Origin: Cryptosporangium aurantiacum
GTDB taxonomy: Bacteria > Actinomycetota > Actinomycetes > Mycobacteriales > Cryptosporangiaceae
DNA: 64,000 nucleotides
Direction of reading: 5' to 3'
Assembly (NCBI RefSeq): GCF_900143005.1
Contig: NZ_FRCS01000001.1
Location: 558,001 to 622,000 of the forward strand
Made by a program: the position numbers and the translations under genes. A model generated the notes under the pieces. The model did not search any database and had not been told where the DNA came from. It was given only the letters and a program-made list of their open reading frames with translations. How positions within the stretch are numbered: position 1 is the first letter of the stretch; every line of letters starts with the position of its first letter. Shown here piece after piece: positions 46,606-54,992 of this stretch.

Positions 46606-46929
46606 GTGCGCCATCTGAGCTACCTGGCCGTGCTGGCGTTCTGTCTGCTGGGCTCCGGCTGGCTCGAGGTGGTGCTCCGGGTGCGGGTCTACCGGCGGTG
46701 GCGGCGGCTGCTCCTGGCGCTGGCGCCGACCGTGCTGGTGTTCGTCGTCTGGGACCTGGCGGCGATCGCCGCCGGTCACTGGACGTTCGACGCCGAGCAG
46801 ATGACCGGGATCCGGTTCGGTTCGCTGCCGCTGGAAGAGCTGCTGTTCTTCGTCGTGGTGCCGATCGCGGCGATCCTCGCGTTCGAGGCGGTACGGACGG
46901 TCACGCGCTGGAAGGCTGGCGACGAGTGA
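46606..46929 (+). CDS. crtYc: Lycopene cyclase subunit, CrtYc-like
   Basis: A 107-residue membrane protein with three helices and the cyclase signature WDLAAIAAGHWTFD followed by GSLPLEELLFFVVVPIA. Actinobacterial cyclases are heterodimers of two such short subunits. The GTG start at 46606 directly follows the Rv2175c-like gene. Together with the next gene it would form the beta- or epsilon-end ring of carotenoids; the ring type cannot be read off. Confidence 0.85.
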   Translation: MRHLSYLAVLAFCLLGSGWLEVVLRVRVYRRWRRLLLALAPTVLVFVVWDLAAIAAGHWTFDAEQMTGIRFGSLPLEELLFFVVVPIAAILAFEAVRTVTRWKAGDE

Positions 46930-47306
46930 CGTACACCCAAGCAGCGGTACTGGGCGTCGTCGTCGCGCTCGTCGTCGACCTGTTCGTCTGGCGCACCCGG
47001 CTGATCACTCGTCGGGTGTGGTGGGTTTCCTACGCGATCGTGATGTTTTTCCAGTTACTGACCAACGGGTTCCTCACCGGACGGCGGATCGTGCAGTACG
47101 ACCCGGACGCGATCCTCGGCGACGGCGGCCCGCAGCTGTTCGGCGACGGCCGGATCGTCTACGCGCCGGTCGAAGACCTGCTGTTCGGGTTCGCGCTGGT
47201 GCTGTTCGCGGTCTCCACCTGGGTCAGGCTGGGACGCCGCTCCGGCGGGCGCGCACGGCCCGAACCAGCGCAGGAACCGCGACCGCGGCCCGGCGGACGT
47301 CGCTGA
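46926..47306 (+). CDS. crtYd: Lycopene cyclase subunit, CrtYd-like
   Basis: A 126-residue partner of CrtYc. After a helix (AAVLGVVVALVVDLFVW) comes the second conserved block NGFLTGRRIVQYDPDAILG and RIVYAPVEDLLFGFALVLF. The GTG overlaps the previous stop by 4 bp. The last 27 codons are read across the 3' end of crtB on the other strand: the convergent genes share 83 bp, and the C-terminus is an Arg/Pro-rich tail. Confidence 0.85.
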   Translation: MTYTQAAVLGVVVALVVDLFVWRTRLITRRVWWVSYAIVMFFQLLTNGFLTGRRIVQYDPDAILGDGGPQLFGDGRIVYAPVEDLLFGFALVLFAVSTWVRLGRRSGGRARPEPAQEPRPRPGGRR

Positions 47307-48156
47307 CCGCGACCCGGCGGTCGAGCACCTGGTAATCCGCGCGCTCGACCGCGTCCAGGATGCCGCCGTACAGCCGGAATGCGGTTTTCATGCACTCCTG
47401 GCTCGCCGGGTGCAGCAGCCGGAAGCCCGGCCACGCGGACCGGTAGACCTCCCGGCAGCGAGCCACCTCGAACGCCAGCAGCCGCCGGACCGGTCCATCG
47501 ACGACGCCGCGGGCCAGGTGCTCCCGGTCCACGCCGAACAGCGCCAGGTCCTCCATCGGCAGGTACACGCGGCCGCGCCGGAGGTCCTCACCCACGTCCC
47601 GGATGAAGTTCGCGAGCTGGAACGCCACCCCGAGGTCGTGCGCATACGGTTCGACCACCGCGCGCGGCACGCCGGGGTGTTCCAAGATCGGCACCATCTG
47701 CAGGCCGATCACCGCCGCCGAGCCGTAGACGTAGGTCATCAGGTCGTCGTAGGTGGCGTACTCGGTAACGGTCAGGTCCATCCGCATCGACGTCAGGAAC
47801 GCGTCGATGTAGGCGGTGTTGATGTCCCAGCGCGCGACGGTGTCGACCAACGCGCGGGTGATCGGGTGATCGGAGGCGCCCCGTTCCAGGTCGGCGCGCA
47901 CCGAGGCCGCGAACGCGTCGAGCTCCGCCGCCTTCTCCGCGTCCGAGCACGTCGATGCGAGGTCGTCGACGATCTCGTCGGCGTACCGGGCGAAGCCGTA
48001 GAGCGCCTGCACGTACGGCCGCTTCGCCGGCGGCAGCAGCAGCGTCGCGAGGTGATACGTCTTGCCGTGCTCGGCGAGCAGCGCGCGGCAGGCCGCGTAG
48101 GAGGCACGCAAGGCCGGGTCGGTGATCCCGGCGGCGTCCAGTTCGCGAGCGCTCAT
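47224..48156 (-). CDS. crtB: Phytoene synthase
   Basis: A 310-residue head-to-head prenyl synthase joining two geranylgeranyl diphosphates to phytoene. The substrate Asp clusters are YADEIVDD and NFIRDVGEDLRRGRVYLP, with YGFARYADE and YVYGSAAVIGLQM between. The ATG at 48156 overlaps the stop of the upstream mannosyltransferase by 4 bp (ATGA), so the gene depends on translation of that frame. Last gene of a minus-strand operon idsA - hypothetical - crtI - mannosyltransferase - crtB. Confidence 0.94.
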   Translation of the reverse strand: MSARELDAAGITDPALRASYAACRALLAEHGKTYHLATLLLPPAKRPYVQALYGFARYADEIVDDLASTCSDAEKAAELDAFAASVRADLERGASDHPITRALVDTVARWDINTAYIDAFLTSMRMDLTVTEYATYDDLMTYVYGSAAVIGLQMVPILEHPGVPRAVVEPYAHDLGVAFQLANFIRDVGEDLRRGRVYLPMEDLALFGVDREHLARGVVDGPVRRLLAFEVARCREVYRSAWPGFRLLHPASQECMKTAFRLYGGILDAVERADYQVLDRRVAVSDVRRAAVAVPALVRAVRARRSGVPA

Positions 48157-49679
48157 GTCAGGGATCCCTTCCGGAGCCGGTGGACGCCGTACCCGATCGC
48201 GAGCACGGTGCCCAGGAGGACGACGATCGTGCCCGGTACGACCGTGGCGCGGGCCAGGTTGTAGCCGTCCGGCAGGATCAAGAAGCACAGCGCGCCGGAC
48301 GCCACGGCGTAGGCGGTCGTCCATTTCTGGCCTGCGGCGACCAGGGGTACCGCCGGCCAGAGCAGGTACCACGGGTGGAACGCCTCACCGAGCACGCCGA
48401 CCAGCAGCAGGGCCGCCGCGCAGGCCGCCAGCACCCGCTGTCCGTACGGCCACGCGTCCGGCGTCGTCGTTGCTGGTTTTCGGACGCGCCACCAGAGCAC
48501 GACGAGCAGCACCACCGCGACCGCGGACCCGACCAGGCGCGCGGCCTCCAGCACCGCGTCGTCGCGGTCGGTGAACCACCCGGCCGCCAGGCCCCAGGCA
48601 GTCGGAATCGACGTCCACTGGACGCTGATCCCACCGGTCACCGACAACGCGTGGATGAACCCGGGGCCGACGCCCGCGACCAGGCACGAAGCAGCCAGCG
48701 CCAACAGCGCGGCCCCGACCGCGACGGCGCCGGTCTGCACCAGCCGCAGCCAGCGGCGCCACTCGGTTGCGGCAGGCAGACCCGCGGCGACCAGGACGAC
48801 GACGAACGGCAGCGCGACGATCGCGGAGAGCTTCGTGGCGGCGGCCAGCCCGGCCAGCGCGCCCGCACCCGCCCCGACGGCCAGCACGCGGGAGGCCGGG
48901 CCGACGGCTCGGGCCGCGACGAGCAGCGCGGCGGCGAGCAGCGGCAGCATCAGGGCCTCGTTGTGACCGGCGGAGACCAGCTGGGTGAGCAGCAGCGGGT
49001 TGGCGATCACCAGCCACTGCGCACCGGCGGCCGGGACGCCGTACGCGGCGGCCAGCCGGGGGACGAGCAGCGCGAGCGCGACGACGCCGAGCACGGCCAG
49101 AGCGCGCAGCGCGAGGACGGCGACGATGAGGTTGCCGTCCGCGGCCTCGGCGATCCGGCTGCTGAAGAACAGGAACAGCGGCCCGTACGGCGCCGGGGTG
49201 TCCGCCCACGTCGGCGAGATCGACGTCAGCCAATCGACGCCAGGCCCGTCGGTGAGGGCCGACGGGCCGACCTCGTACGGGTCGAGCCCCTGGGCCAGCA
49301 CCAGGCCCTGCGTGGCGTAGATGTAGATGTCGCGGCTGAACATCGGTGGGGCCAGCGCGAGTGGAACGGCCCACAGCGCGGCCGTCCTGGTGACCCAGGA
49401 CACGTTCCGCGCGGTCCGCGTCCGCCACCAGGCGAGCACCAGCAAGCCGATCCCGACCATGGCCAGCGTGACGCAGACCGGAACACCGGCGCCGTGCCGC
49501 AGGACGCGCAACACCGGAGCGTCGGACAGCGGATCGGGACGCGGCAGCACGCCGGCGCCGAGACCACCGACCGCGATCAGCACCGACCCGGCGAAGCCGA
49601 CCCATCGTTCTCGAGCGAACCGGTCGTGTGCTGCGGGGAGGTCGGTGGTGGTGGCTGACGGCACTGACACGGCCATCAT
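48153..49679 (-). CDS. Polyprenol-phosphate-mannose-dependent mannosyltransferase, MptA/MptB-like (GT87/GT-C)
   Basis: A 508-residue GT-C membrane enzyme with about 12-13 helices. The motif FSRDIYIYATQGLVLAQGLDPYEVGP holds the catalytic acidic pair and Tyr pattern of MptA/MptB; written here as FSRDIYIYATQG. These proteins elongate the alpha-1,6-mannan of lipomannan. M. tuberculosis Rv2174 (MptA) lies beside the prenyl synthase Rv2173 as here, but in this genome the gene sits between crtI and crtB with 4-bp overlaps on both sides. Either this is conserved linkage only, or it mannosylates a carotenoid or linked lipid. Confidence 0.85.
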   Translation of the reverse strand: MMAVSVPSATTTDLPAAHDRFARERWVGFAGSVLIAVGGLGAGVLPRPDPLSDAPVLRVLRHGAGVPVCVTLAMVGIGLLVLAWWRTRTARNVSWVTRTAALWAVPLALAPPMFSRDIYIYATQGLVLAQGLDPYEVGPSALTDGPGVDWLTSISPTWADTPAPYGPLFLFFSSRIAEAADGNLIVAVLALRALAVLGVVALALLVPRLAAAYGVPAAGAQWLVIANPLLLTQLVSAGHNEALMLPLLAAALLVAARAVGPASRVLAVGAGAGALAGLAAATKLSAIVALPFVVVLVAAGLPAATEWRRWLRLVQTGAVAVGAALLALAASCLVAGVGPGFIHALSVTGGISVQWTSIPTAWGLAAGWFTDRDDAVLEAARLVGSAVAVVLLVVLWWRVRKPATTTPDAWPYGQRVLAACAAALLLVGVLGEAFHPWYLLWPAVPLVAAGQKWTTAYAVASGALCFLILPDGYNLARATVVPGTIVVLLGTVLAIGYGVHRLRKGSLT

Positions 49680-51166
49680 GCTCGCATGGGGCCGGTGATG
49701 CGCTCGGCGGCGAGCCTGCCGGAGACCAGGACCATCGGCACCCCGACGCCCGGCTGCGTGCCGGACCCGGTGAACACGACGTTCGCCAGCCCCGGTGCCA
49801 GGTTCGACGGCCGGAACGGACCGGTCTGGCCGAACGTGTGCGCGGCCGCGAACGGGGCGCCCATCGCCAGCCCGGAGGCCTGCCAGTCGGCGGGCGTGAC
49901 CATCCGCTCGACCTCGATGCCGTCCCCGAACCCCACGTAGCCGCGCTGCTCCAGGACCGCGATGATCTCGTCCCGGTAGCGCGGTCCGATCACCGACCAG
50001 TCGATCGGCGCACCGGCGTGCGGCGTCGGCGCGAGCACGTAGTACGTCTGCTTGTCCGCCGGGGCCAGCGCCGGGTCGCTCAGCGTCGGGTTGCACACCA
50101 GGATCGAGGGGTCGCTCATCAGCTCCTGGCGGTCGATCAGCTCGGTGAACGTCCGCTTCCACGCGCGTCCGAAGTGGATGTTGTGGTGCGCGGTCTTGGT
50201 GTACGCGGCGGACGAACCGATGTGCAGCAGGAAGCAGGACGGGGAGTAGCGCAGGTACTTCAACCGCCGCGGAGCGGCGGACGGCGGCAACAGGTCGCGG
50301 TAGGCGACCGGCAGGTCCGGGTTGAGGACGACGACGTCCGCCGCGATCCGGTCCCCGTCACTCGTCCGGACGCCGACCGCGCGGCCGTTCCTCGTCTCGA
50401 CCTGGGTGACCGTGGTTCCGTAGCGGATCTGCGCGCCGTGCTTCTCGGCGGCGCCGGCCAGCGCGGTCGGCACCGCGTGGATGCCGCCGCGGGGAAAGAA
50501 CACGCCGGCAACCGAGTCCATGTACGCGATCACCGCGTAGATCGCGAGTGCCTGGAACGGGGAGACGCCCGCGTACATCGCCTGGAAGCTGAAGACGCGC
50601 TGGGTCCGCGGATCCTTGAGGTACTGGCCGACCTTCGGCGCGAGCCGCCGGAACCCACCCAGCGCGAGCAGGCGCGCCAGTCCGGGCCCGAGCAGGTCGA
50701 GCGGCGAGTCGAGGTTCCGGTCGATGAAGTCATCCATCTCCAGGCGGTAGAGCTCGGAGACGAACCCGACGAACTTGCGGTACCCGTCGGCCTCCTTCGG
50801 ACCGCAGACGGCCGCGATCTCCGCGGCCATCCGCTCGGTGTCCGGGTGGACGTCCAGCGTCGAGCCGTCCGGGTAGAACGCCCGGTACAGCGGGCTGACC
50901 GGGTCCAGCGTCAGCCAGTCGTCCATCCGCTCGCCGACCGCGCCGAACGCGTCCGCGATCAGGTTCGGCATGGTCAGCACCGTCGGCCCGGTGTCGAACT
51001 GGTAGCCATCAACGGTCAGCCGGCCGGCGCGTCCGCCCGGGACGGGTTCGCGTTCGACGATCGTCACCTGCCTGCCCGCGCCGAGCAGACGGAGCGCGCA
51101 GGAGAGACCGGCGAGGCCTGCTCCGACGACGACGACGTGATCGCTTGGCCCGGTTGTCGTGCGCAC
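49676..51166 (-). CDS. crtI: Phytoene desaturase
   Basis: A 496-residue FAD oxidoreductase carrying out the desaturations from phytoene towards lycopene. The N-terminal Rossmann motif is VVVVGAGLAGLSCALRLLGAGR, cited here as VVVVGAGLAGLSCA; then GGRAGRLTVDGYQFDTGPTV (part), and the C-terminal family signature near VVFTGSGTQPGVGVPMVL. Start GTG 51166 begins the protein just before the Rossmann strand. Overlaps the mannosyltransferase by 4 bp. Confidence 0.93.
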   Translation of the reverse strand: MRTTTGPSDHVVVVGAGLAGLSCALRLLGAGRQVTIVEREPVPGGRAGRLTVDGYQFDTGPTVLTMPNLIADAFGAVGERMDDWLTLDPVSPLYRAFYPDGSTLDVHPDTERMAAEIAAVCGPKEADGYRKFVGFVSELYRLEMDDFIDRNLDSPLDLLGPGLARLLALGGFRRLAPKVGQYLKDPRTQRVFSFQAMYAGVSPFQALAIYAVIAYMDSVAGVFFPRGGIHAVPTALAGAAEKHGAQIRYGTTVTQVETRNGRAVGVRTSDGDRIAADVVVLNPDLPVAYRDLLPPSAAPRRLKYLRYSPSCFLLHIGSSAAYTKTAHHNIHFGRAWKRTFTELIDRQELMSDPSILVCNPTLSDPALAPADKQTYYVLAPTPHAGAPIDWSVIGPRYRDEIIAVLEQRGYVGFGDGIEVERMVTPADWQASGLAMGAPFAAAHTFGQTGPFRPSNLAPGLANVVFTGSGTQPGVGVPMVLVSGRLAAERITGPMRA

Positions 51167-51210
51167 GTCAGAACCGTAGGGCACCGCGGGCGACACGGCA
51201 TTTCGAGGCC

Positions 51211-52647
51211 TTACCGGCGATCGCTGCCCAGCGTGAACGGGTTGGTGCCGGTCGCGGCGAGCAGGTACCAGGCCGTCGTGCCGACGTGCCGGTACGGGTA
51301 GTAGCCGGTGTCGCCGACGCCGCTGTGCAGCGCGCTGGACGCGGCGATGAGGCCCTCGCCGTCCGGCAGTGGCTTGGACCCGGCCGTCTCCCGTGTGCCC
51401 AGCCGGCTCTGCACCTCGGCCAGCGTGTTCAGCCGGGCGTGCGCGGCCTCCAGGTCACCGACACGAGCCCGGACGAGCAGCGCGGCCGCCAGCTGCGCGG
51501 TGCCCTCCAGCCAGACCGCGTCCGGGTCCGGCCGGTGCAGGCCCGGCTCGATCGGTACGTCCGGGTCGACCAGGCGGCTGCGGTCGGAGAACGTCACCCC
51601 GGTCACCGTGACGCCGACCGGCAGCGCGCTGTGGTCCCGCTCGGCGGTGTCGGTGACCGTGAGCTCGTTCACCACGTAGTCCAGCGCGGTCTCCTGGGCC
51701 GGGCGGGCGCTGTCGTGCAGGGCGAGGACGGTGGTGACCTGCGCTGTCGTGGTGACCGGGAACCGCGCGACGACGATGCCGTCGTCCGAGCCGCACGCGT
51801 AGAACCCGCCGTCCTCCTGCCACATCCGGTGGACGAACGCGGCCGCCTTGGTGCGGCGCTCCACCCAGATCTCGTCACCGGTCAGCGTCGCGAGCTGGCC
51901 GAAGAACGCCGCGAGCACCGCGTTCTGCGCGGTGTCCGTGCGGGTCAGCGTGGTTCCGGCCCGGTTGATGCCCGCCCGGTAGCCGCCGAGCGCCTGGTTC
52001 GTGCCGCAGGTCGCGGCCACCCAGTTGCCCAGCTTGGTGGCCGCGGTGAGGAACGCCGGGTGGAGGCCGCGCCGGGCCAGCGCGACCAACGCGAGCCCGG
52101 CCCAGGCCTGGTCGCCGGTCAGGCTGGCGCTGTGGTCGAAGACGTTCCCGGCATTCACCATGCCGTCGGGCTGCACGAACCCGTTGGGCTGGACCACGCC
52201 GTTCCGCTCGTACGGGCCGACCGTGTACGACTGGCGCAGCCGTCCGTCCCGGTAGCCGGGGTCGTGTTCCTGGGCGAACCGGAGCGACTCGCCGATGACC
52301 CGGGCCCGCTCGACCGAGGCGGGGGAGCCCTCGGCCAGGTACGCCAGCGCGGCGAGGGCCGCGTCGTACGTGTAGGCCGTGCCGTACAGGCCGACCTGGT
52401 CGGCGTACGACTGGGGGAGCCGGAGCATCCCGTAGGCGGGGTAGTGGACGTCCATCGCCGCGTTCAAGAACCGGTATCCCGCCCGGAGCGCCGGGTGGTG
52501 GACGATGCTCGCCGCGGGGGCCGCAGGTGCCGCCGCGGCCGGTGCTGTGGTCAGCAGCCCGGCGCCGACCAGGCCGGCTCCTCCGACCAGCATCCCCCGC
52601 CGCGTGATCGCCCGGGATGCCACCGCTGTCTCGCCCTGACCTGCCAC
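51211..52647 (-). CDS. Tat-exported protein of unknown function, alpha/alpha-barrel-like
   Basis: A 478-residue exported protein: SRAITRRGMLVGGAGLVG is a twin-arginine signal, followed by an Ala-rich cleavage region (AAAAPAAPAA). The rest has repeated helix pairs with QSYADQVGLYGTAYTYDAAL, LTGDQAWAGLALVALARR, MWQEDGGFYACGSDDG and TGYYPYRHVGTTAWYLLA, the look of an (alpha/alpha)-toroid as in glycoside hydrolases or lyases. No catalytic set is certain. It is in the operon between the prenyl synthase and crtI, so a carotenoid- or glycan-related role is possible but unproven. Confidence 0.65.
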   Translation of the reverse strand: MAGQGETAVASRAITRRGMLVGGAGLVGAGLLTTAPAAAAPAAPAASIVHHPALRAGYRFLNAAMDVHYPAYGMLRLPQSYADQVGLYGTAYTYDAALAALAYLAEGSPASVERARVIGESLRFAQEHDPGYRDGRLRQSYTVGPYERNGVVQPNGFVQPDGMVNAGNVFDHSASLTGDQAWAGLALVALARRGLHPAFLTAATKLGNWVAATCGTNQALGGYRAGINRAGTTLTRTDTAQNAVLAAFFGQLATLTGDEIWVERRTKAAAFVHRMWQEDGGFYACGSDDGIVVARFPVTTTAQVTTVLALHDSARPAQETALDYVVNELTVTDTAERDHSALPVGVTVTGVTFSDRSRLVDPDVPIEPGLHRPDPDAVWLEGTAQLAAALLVRARVGDLEAAHARLNTLAEVQSRLGTRETAGSKPLPDGEGLIAASSALHSGVGDTGYYPYRHVGTTAWYLLAATGTNPFTLGSDRR

Positions 52648-52776
52648 CGTGCCGCCCCCGTATGCGTTCGTGCGCGGCGGAACCGCCGCAGCCTGCGCTC
52701 ATTGCGCACGGTCACGGTTGCAATCCGCCCCGACACGCCGGACGGTGGCCCGATCGACGCCGCGGCCCCGCTCAGA

Positions 52777-52823
52777 GACGCGAAACCGGCCTGTAAGCCG
52801 ACGTTAGAGCCCGGTTTCGCGTC
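52777..52823 (-). terminator. Inverted repeat after the prenyl synthase gene
   Basis: GACGCGAAACCGG and its complement form a perfect 13-bp stem around a 21-nt loop, 20 nt beyond the idsA stop. It may reduce read-through into the downstream genes of the operon. Confidence 0.65.
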
Positions 52824-52842
52824 AGCGGCCGCGCCCGCGCTG

Positions 52843-53910
52843 CTACGCCTTGCGGGTGGTGGCTGCGCCGGCGAGTTCGGCCAGGGCGTCCGCGGCTTCG
52901 GCGTCCACATGGGCGTTGTTCAACGCGTCGAGAGCACGGCGGGTCAGCGAACCGATCCGCTCCTCGGTGCGCGTGAGCGCACCGGTCTCCACCAGCACCC
53001 CGCGCAGCGCCTCGACGCCCTCCGCGCCCAGCTCCGGGTCGCCGAGGTAGCGGTCCAGCAGCTCTTCCTGCGCCGGTGTCGCGCGCTCGGCGGCGTACGC
53101 GAGCAGCAGCGTGCGCTTGCCCTCGCGCAGGTCGTCGCCGGCCGGTTTGCCGGTCTCGGCCGGGTCGCCGAACACTCCGAGGACGTCGTCGCGGAGCTGG
53201 AACGCCTCGCCGAGCGGCAGCCCGTAGCGGCTGAGCGTCTCCACCAGGTCGGGCGCTGCCCCGGCCAGCGCGGCGCCCAGGTGCAGCGGACGCTCGACCG
53301 TGTACTTCGCGGCCTTGTACCGCACGACGCGGATCGCCCGGTCGACCGAGTGGCCGCCCTGCGCCTGCGCCAGCACGTCGAGGTACTGGCCGGCCATGAT
53401 CTCGGTGCGCATCTCGTCCCAGACCGGGCGGGCGCGCTCCAGCGCGTCGGCGGGCATGCCGGACCGGTCGAGCATCTCGTCGGCCCAGATCAGGCAGGTG
53501 TCGCCGAGCAGGATCGCGGCCGCGGTGCCGAACCCGTCGGCGCTGCCCCCGTACCCCTCGTCGGCGTGCAGCGCGGCGAACCGCTTGTGCACCGCGGGCT
53601 TGCCACGGCGGGTGTCCGAGCCGTCCATCACGTCGTCGTGGATCAGCGCGCAGGCCTGCACCAGCTCGAGCGCGCCGACCGCCCGCACCACGGCCTCGGA
53701 GTTCGCGCCCCCGGCCGCCCGGTACCCCCAGTACGCGAACGCCGGACGCAGCCGCTTGCCGCCCTCCAGGAAGTCGGCCAGCGCGTCAGCGACCGGGCCG
53801 AGTTCGGGACCGACCAGCGCGAGCCGTCCGCGCTGGCGGTGGAGCTGGGCGCGGAGCGCCGCGCTCACGCGGGTCCGCAGGTCGTCCCGGTCGAGCGGGG
53901 TCGCGGGCAC
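52843..53910 (-). CDS. idsA: Geranylgeranyl diphosphate synthase / polyprenyl synthetase
   Basis: A 355-residue trans-prenyltransferase supplying GGPP for phytoene synthase. The first Asp-rich motif is [15 protein letters not shown] and the second [13 protein letters not shown], with the chain-length region LVQACALIH before the first. DDVLG rather than DDxxD in the second motif is usual in actinobacterial GGPP synthases. Its neighbours metF (divergent) and mannosyltransferase mirror Rv2172c-Rv2174 of M. tuberculosis. Confidence 0.92.
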   Translation of the reverse strand: MPATPLDRDDLRTRVSAALRAQLHRQRGRLALVGPELGPVADALADFLEGGKRLRPAFAYWGYRAAGGANSEAVVRAVGALELVQACALIHDDVMDGSDTRRGKPAVHKRFAALHADEGYGGSADGFGTAAAILLGDTCLIWADEMLDRSGMPADALERARPVWDEMRTEIMAGQYLDVLAQAQGGHSVDRAIRVVRYKAAKYTVERPLHLGAALAGAAPDLVETLSRYGLPLGEAFQLRDDVLGVFGDPAETGKPAGDDLREGKRTLLLAYAAERATPAQEELLDRYLGDPELGAEGVEALRGVLVETGALTRTEERIGSLTRRALDALNNAHVDAEAADALAELAGAATTRKA

Positions 53911-54013
53911 GCGGGGTTCCTCCTCTGCTGGCTACCTCCGGGCACGCTATCCGGTCGACGCGGTCGGGGACGCACTGACCGGGGCTAACTCGGCCCGACT
54001 ACAGTGTGGCCAC

Positions 54014-54970
54014 ATGGCAACCGGTCTCGTTCCCCCCAAGGTCGGGCGGATCCCCAAGGTCGGGCGGGTCCCCAAGGTTCGGCGGATCTCGGTGGGGGAT
54101 CTGGTGCGGGACGACGCGCCGACGTTCTCGTTCGAGTTCTTCCCGCCGAAGACCGACGCGGGCGAGCGCCAGCTCTGGCAGGCGATCCGCGAGCTGGAGG
54201 CGTTGCAGCCCTCGTTCGTCTCGATCACGTACGGCGCGGGCGGCTCCAGCCGCGACCGCACCGTCTCGATCACCGAGCGGATCGCGTCCGAGACCACGCT
54301 GCTGCCGATGGCGCACCTCACCGCGGTGAACCACTCGGTGGCCGAGCTGCGGAACGTGATCGGGAACTACGCCGCGGTCGGCGTCCACGACGTGCTGGTG
54401 CTGCGCGGTGACCCGCCGGGCGACCCGCAGGCCGAGTGGCTCGCGCACCCGGAGGGGTACTCGTACGCGTCCGAGCTCGTGAAGCTCGTGAAGGACTCCG
54501 GTGACTTCTGCGTCGGCGTCGCGGCGTTCCCGGAGAAGCACCCGCGGTCGCCCGACTTCGAGTCGGACGTCCAGTTCTTCGTCGAGAAATGCCGGGCGGG
54601 CGCCGACTTCGCGATCACCCAGTTCTTCTTCGACTGGCAGGACTGGGCGCGGCTGCGCGACGCGTCGGTCGCCTCCGGATGCGACGTGCCGATCGTGCCC
54701 GGCGTGATGCCGGTGACGAACGTTTCGCAGATCGAGCGGATGGCGATCCTGTCCGGGGCGGCGTTCCCGGTCGATCTCGCCGAGCGGCTGCGCGCGGTCG
54801 CGGACGACCCGGTGGCGGTGCGGGCGATCGGCGTCGAGGTCGCGACGGCGTTGTCGTCGCGGTTGCTGGCCGAAGGCGCGCCGGGCATCCACTTCATCAC
54901 GCTGAACCGGTCGGCGGCGACCCGCGAGGTCTGGGCCAACCTCGCGCCCGCGAAGGTCGCGGCCCGCTAA
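54014..54970 (+). CDS. metF: 5,10-methylenetetrahydrofolate reductase
   Basis: A 318-residue FAD enzyme making 5-methyltetrahydrofolate for methionine synthesis. Signatures: [71 protein letters not shown] and VPGVMPVTN. Before the core there are about 25 extra residues containing three PKVGR-type repeats, an oddity for the family. It corresponds in position to Rv2172c. Divergent from idsA with about 100 bp between; no S-adenosylmethionine riboswitch is visible. Confidence 0.92.
   Translation: MATGLVPPKVGRIPKVGRVPKVRRISVGDLVRDDAPTFSFEFFPPKTDAGERQLWQAIRELEALQPSFVSITYGAGGSSRDRTVSITERIASETTLLPMAHLTAVNHSVAELRNVIGNYAAVGVHDVLVLRGDPPGDPQAEWLAHPEGYSYASELVKLVKDSGDFCVGVAAFPEKHPRSPDFESDVQFFVEKCRAGADFAITQFFFDWQDWARLRDASVASGCDVPIVPGVMPVTNVSQIERMAILSGAAFPVDLAERLRAVADDPVAVRAIGVEVATALSSRLLAEGAPGIHFITLNRSAATREVWANLAPAKVAAR
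54035..54088. repeat. 18-bp tandem triplication in metF N-terminus
   Basis: Three near-identical 18-bp units beginning CCCAAGGTCGGGCGGATC (54035, 54053, 54071), encoding [12 protein letters not shown] and PKVRRI. The third unit has diverged. Recent slippage expansion is likely. Confidence 0.85.
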
Positions 54971-54992
54971 AAATCTGTCCTTTGATCGACGT

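Noticed and set aside
51145-53988. 947-codon open frame on the plus strand across crtI, the unknown exported protein and idsA
   Set aside because: It spans three well-supported minus-strand genes and their gaps; its translation has no recognisable domain.
53911-54013. Possible S-adenosylmethionine or cobalamin riboswitch upstream of metF
   Set aside because: The gap is only about 100 bp and contains no conserved aptamer sequence.
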